Below, piece by piece: positions 5,929 to 6,362 of a stretch of DNA of 6,362 bases. The notes below the pieces were generated by a model. It had not been told where the DNA came from. It did no database searches and saw nothing but the letters and a program-made list of their open reading frames with translations. Made by a program: the position numbers and the translations under genes. This DNA is from Pseudomonadota bacterium (GTDB taxonomy: Bacteria > Pseudomonadota > Gammaproteobacteria > SZUA-229), in assembly GCA_030836935.1 (NCBI GenBank), contig JAUPMA010000013.1:1-6362 (forward strand), read 5' to 3'. Numbering within the stretch: the first letter of the stretch is position 1; every line of letters begins with the position of its first letter.

Positions 5929-6258
5929 ATGCGTTTCGCACCGTACTTCTCAACCATCCTGCTTATTGGCACCACCAGCCTGACCCACGCCACACCGGCA
6001 GAATTTGAAATCACCATCAGGGATCACCGGTTCACACCGGCCACAGTCACCGTGCCAGCTGGCGTCAGGATCAAACTGAAAATCATTAATACCGATGCTA
6101 CAGCGGAAGAATTTGAAAGCCGCCGACTCAACCGCGAGAAAGTCATTCCCGGTAACAGCAGCACTGCTGTATTGGTTGGCCCTCTGCAAGCCGGTGAGTA
6201 CGATTTCTTTGGTGAATTCAATCAGGCAACAGCCCAAGGCAAGATCATCGCCAAATAA
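5929..6258 (+). CDS. Secreted cupredoxin-like protein (EfeO/FtrB-type) of an FTR1 iron uptake system
   Basis: The 109-residue protein has a signal peptide, with a hydrophobic core at residues 6-16 and likely cleavage after THA (A21), leaving a periplasmic domain of about 88 residues. EFEITIRDHRFTPATVTVPAG, the FESRRLNREKVIPG stretch (62-75) and YDFFGEF..ATAQGKIIAK at the end are typical of the cupredoxin domain paired with FTR1 permeases (EfeO N-domain, FtrB). The mature part has no cysteine or methionine and only one histidine (H33), so a classical type 1 copper site cannot form. It probably helps present or oxidise iron for the permease; that role is inferred from family and context. GGAG at 5918-5921 sits seven bases before the ATG. 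The permease follows 21 bases downstream. Confidence 0.85.
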   Translation: MRFAPYFSTILLIGTTSLTHATPAEFEITIRDHRFTPATVTVPAGVRIKLKIINTDATAEEFESRRLNREKVIPGNSSTAVLVGPLQAGEYDFFGEFNQATAQGKIIAK

Positions 6259-6279
6259 TTTGGGGGAAAGGAATTTTTT

Positions 6280-6362
6280 ATGCTCGGGTCGGCCGTCATT
6301 GTGTTTCGGGAAGTGCTGGAAGCGGCACTCATTATCACCATTATTCTGGCCGCCACCGCGGC
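6280..6362 (+). CDS. FTR1-family iron permease, N-terminal fragment
   Basis: Only the first 27 codons are in the window and the frame is open to the edge. The start ATG at 6280-6282 has an excellent AAGGA at 6268-6272, seven bases upstream. The first residues, MLGSAVIVFREVLEAALIIT, contain REVLE at positions 10-14, the REXXE iron-binding motif in the first membrane helix of FTR1/EfeU permeases, followed by a hydrophobic run. FTR1 proteins import iron, probably Fe(III), through the inner membrane. It is the second gene of the Fur-controlled operon started by the cupredoxin gene. Ferredoxin or P19-like partners may follow outside the window. Confidence 0.87.
   Translation, partial: MLGSAVIVFREVLEAALIITIILAATA

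Overview
The window reads as gammaproteobacterial chromosome from a facultative or microaerobic organism. This rests on protein resemblance (UbiU, UbiV, UbiT, FeoC and YhcC all look like their E. coli counterparts) and on classic Fur and FNR operators; the genus cannot be named from the sequence. The content is housekeeping metabolism and iron transport. There are no mobile elements, CRISPR arrays, tRNAs or rRNAs, and no gene-free stretch exceeds 160 bases.

Layout. (1) 1-376, plus: the 3' end of a YhcC-family radical SAM gene. (2) 2793-382, minus: a tight ubiU-ubiV-ubiT operon for oxygen-independent ubiquinone synthesis, running tail-to-tail into yhcC with a 5-base gap. (3) 2794-2950: a divergent control region with a perfect FNR/Anr site, a perfect 9-1-9 Fur palindrome, a second Fur-like site over a -10 box, and probable promoters in both directions. 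(4) 2951-5780, plus: feoA-feoB-feoC, joined by ATGA overlaps, encoding the ferrous iron importer. (5) 5775-5822: a hairpin that starts inside the feoC stop region and looks like the feo terminator; its left arm grows out of a 7-base tandem repeat. (6) 5855-5908: a second iron-controlled promoter, with two Fur-like sites in opposite orientation over the -35 and -10. (7) 5929-6362, plus: a secreted cupredoxin-like protein followed by the start of an FTR1-family iron permease, cut by the window edge.

How it fits together. UbiU and UbiV carry the four-cysteine sets that bind [4Fe-4S] clusters and work without oxygen, when soluble iron is ferrous and Feo is useful. One FNR site lies at class II distance from a plausible ubiU promoter and about 75 bases upstream of the inferred feo start, so low oxygen may switch on both operons while Fur holds feo down when iron is sufficient. 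The downstream cupredoxin/FTR1 operon shares 20 of 21 bases of its -10/Fur site with feo but has no FNR site that I can see, suggesting shared iron control with different oxygen control. The gene families are known; the most interesting material is the regulatory architecture.
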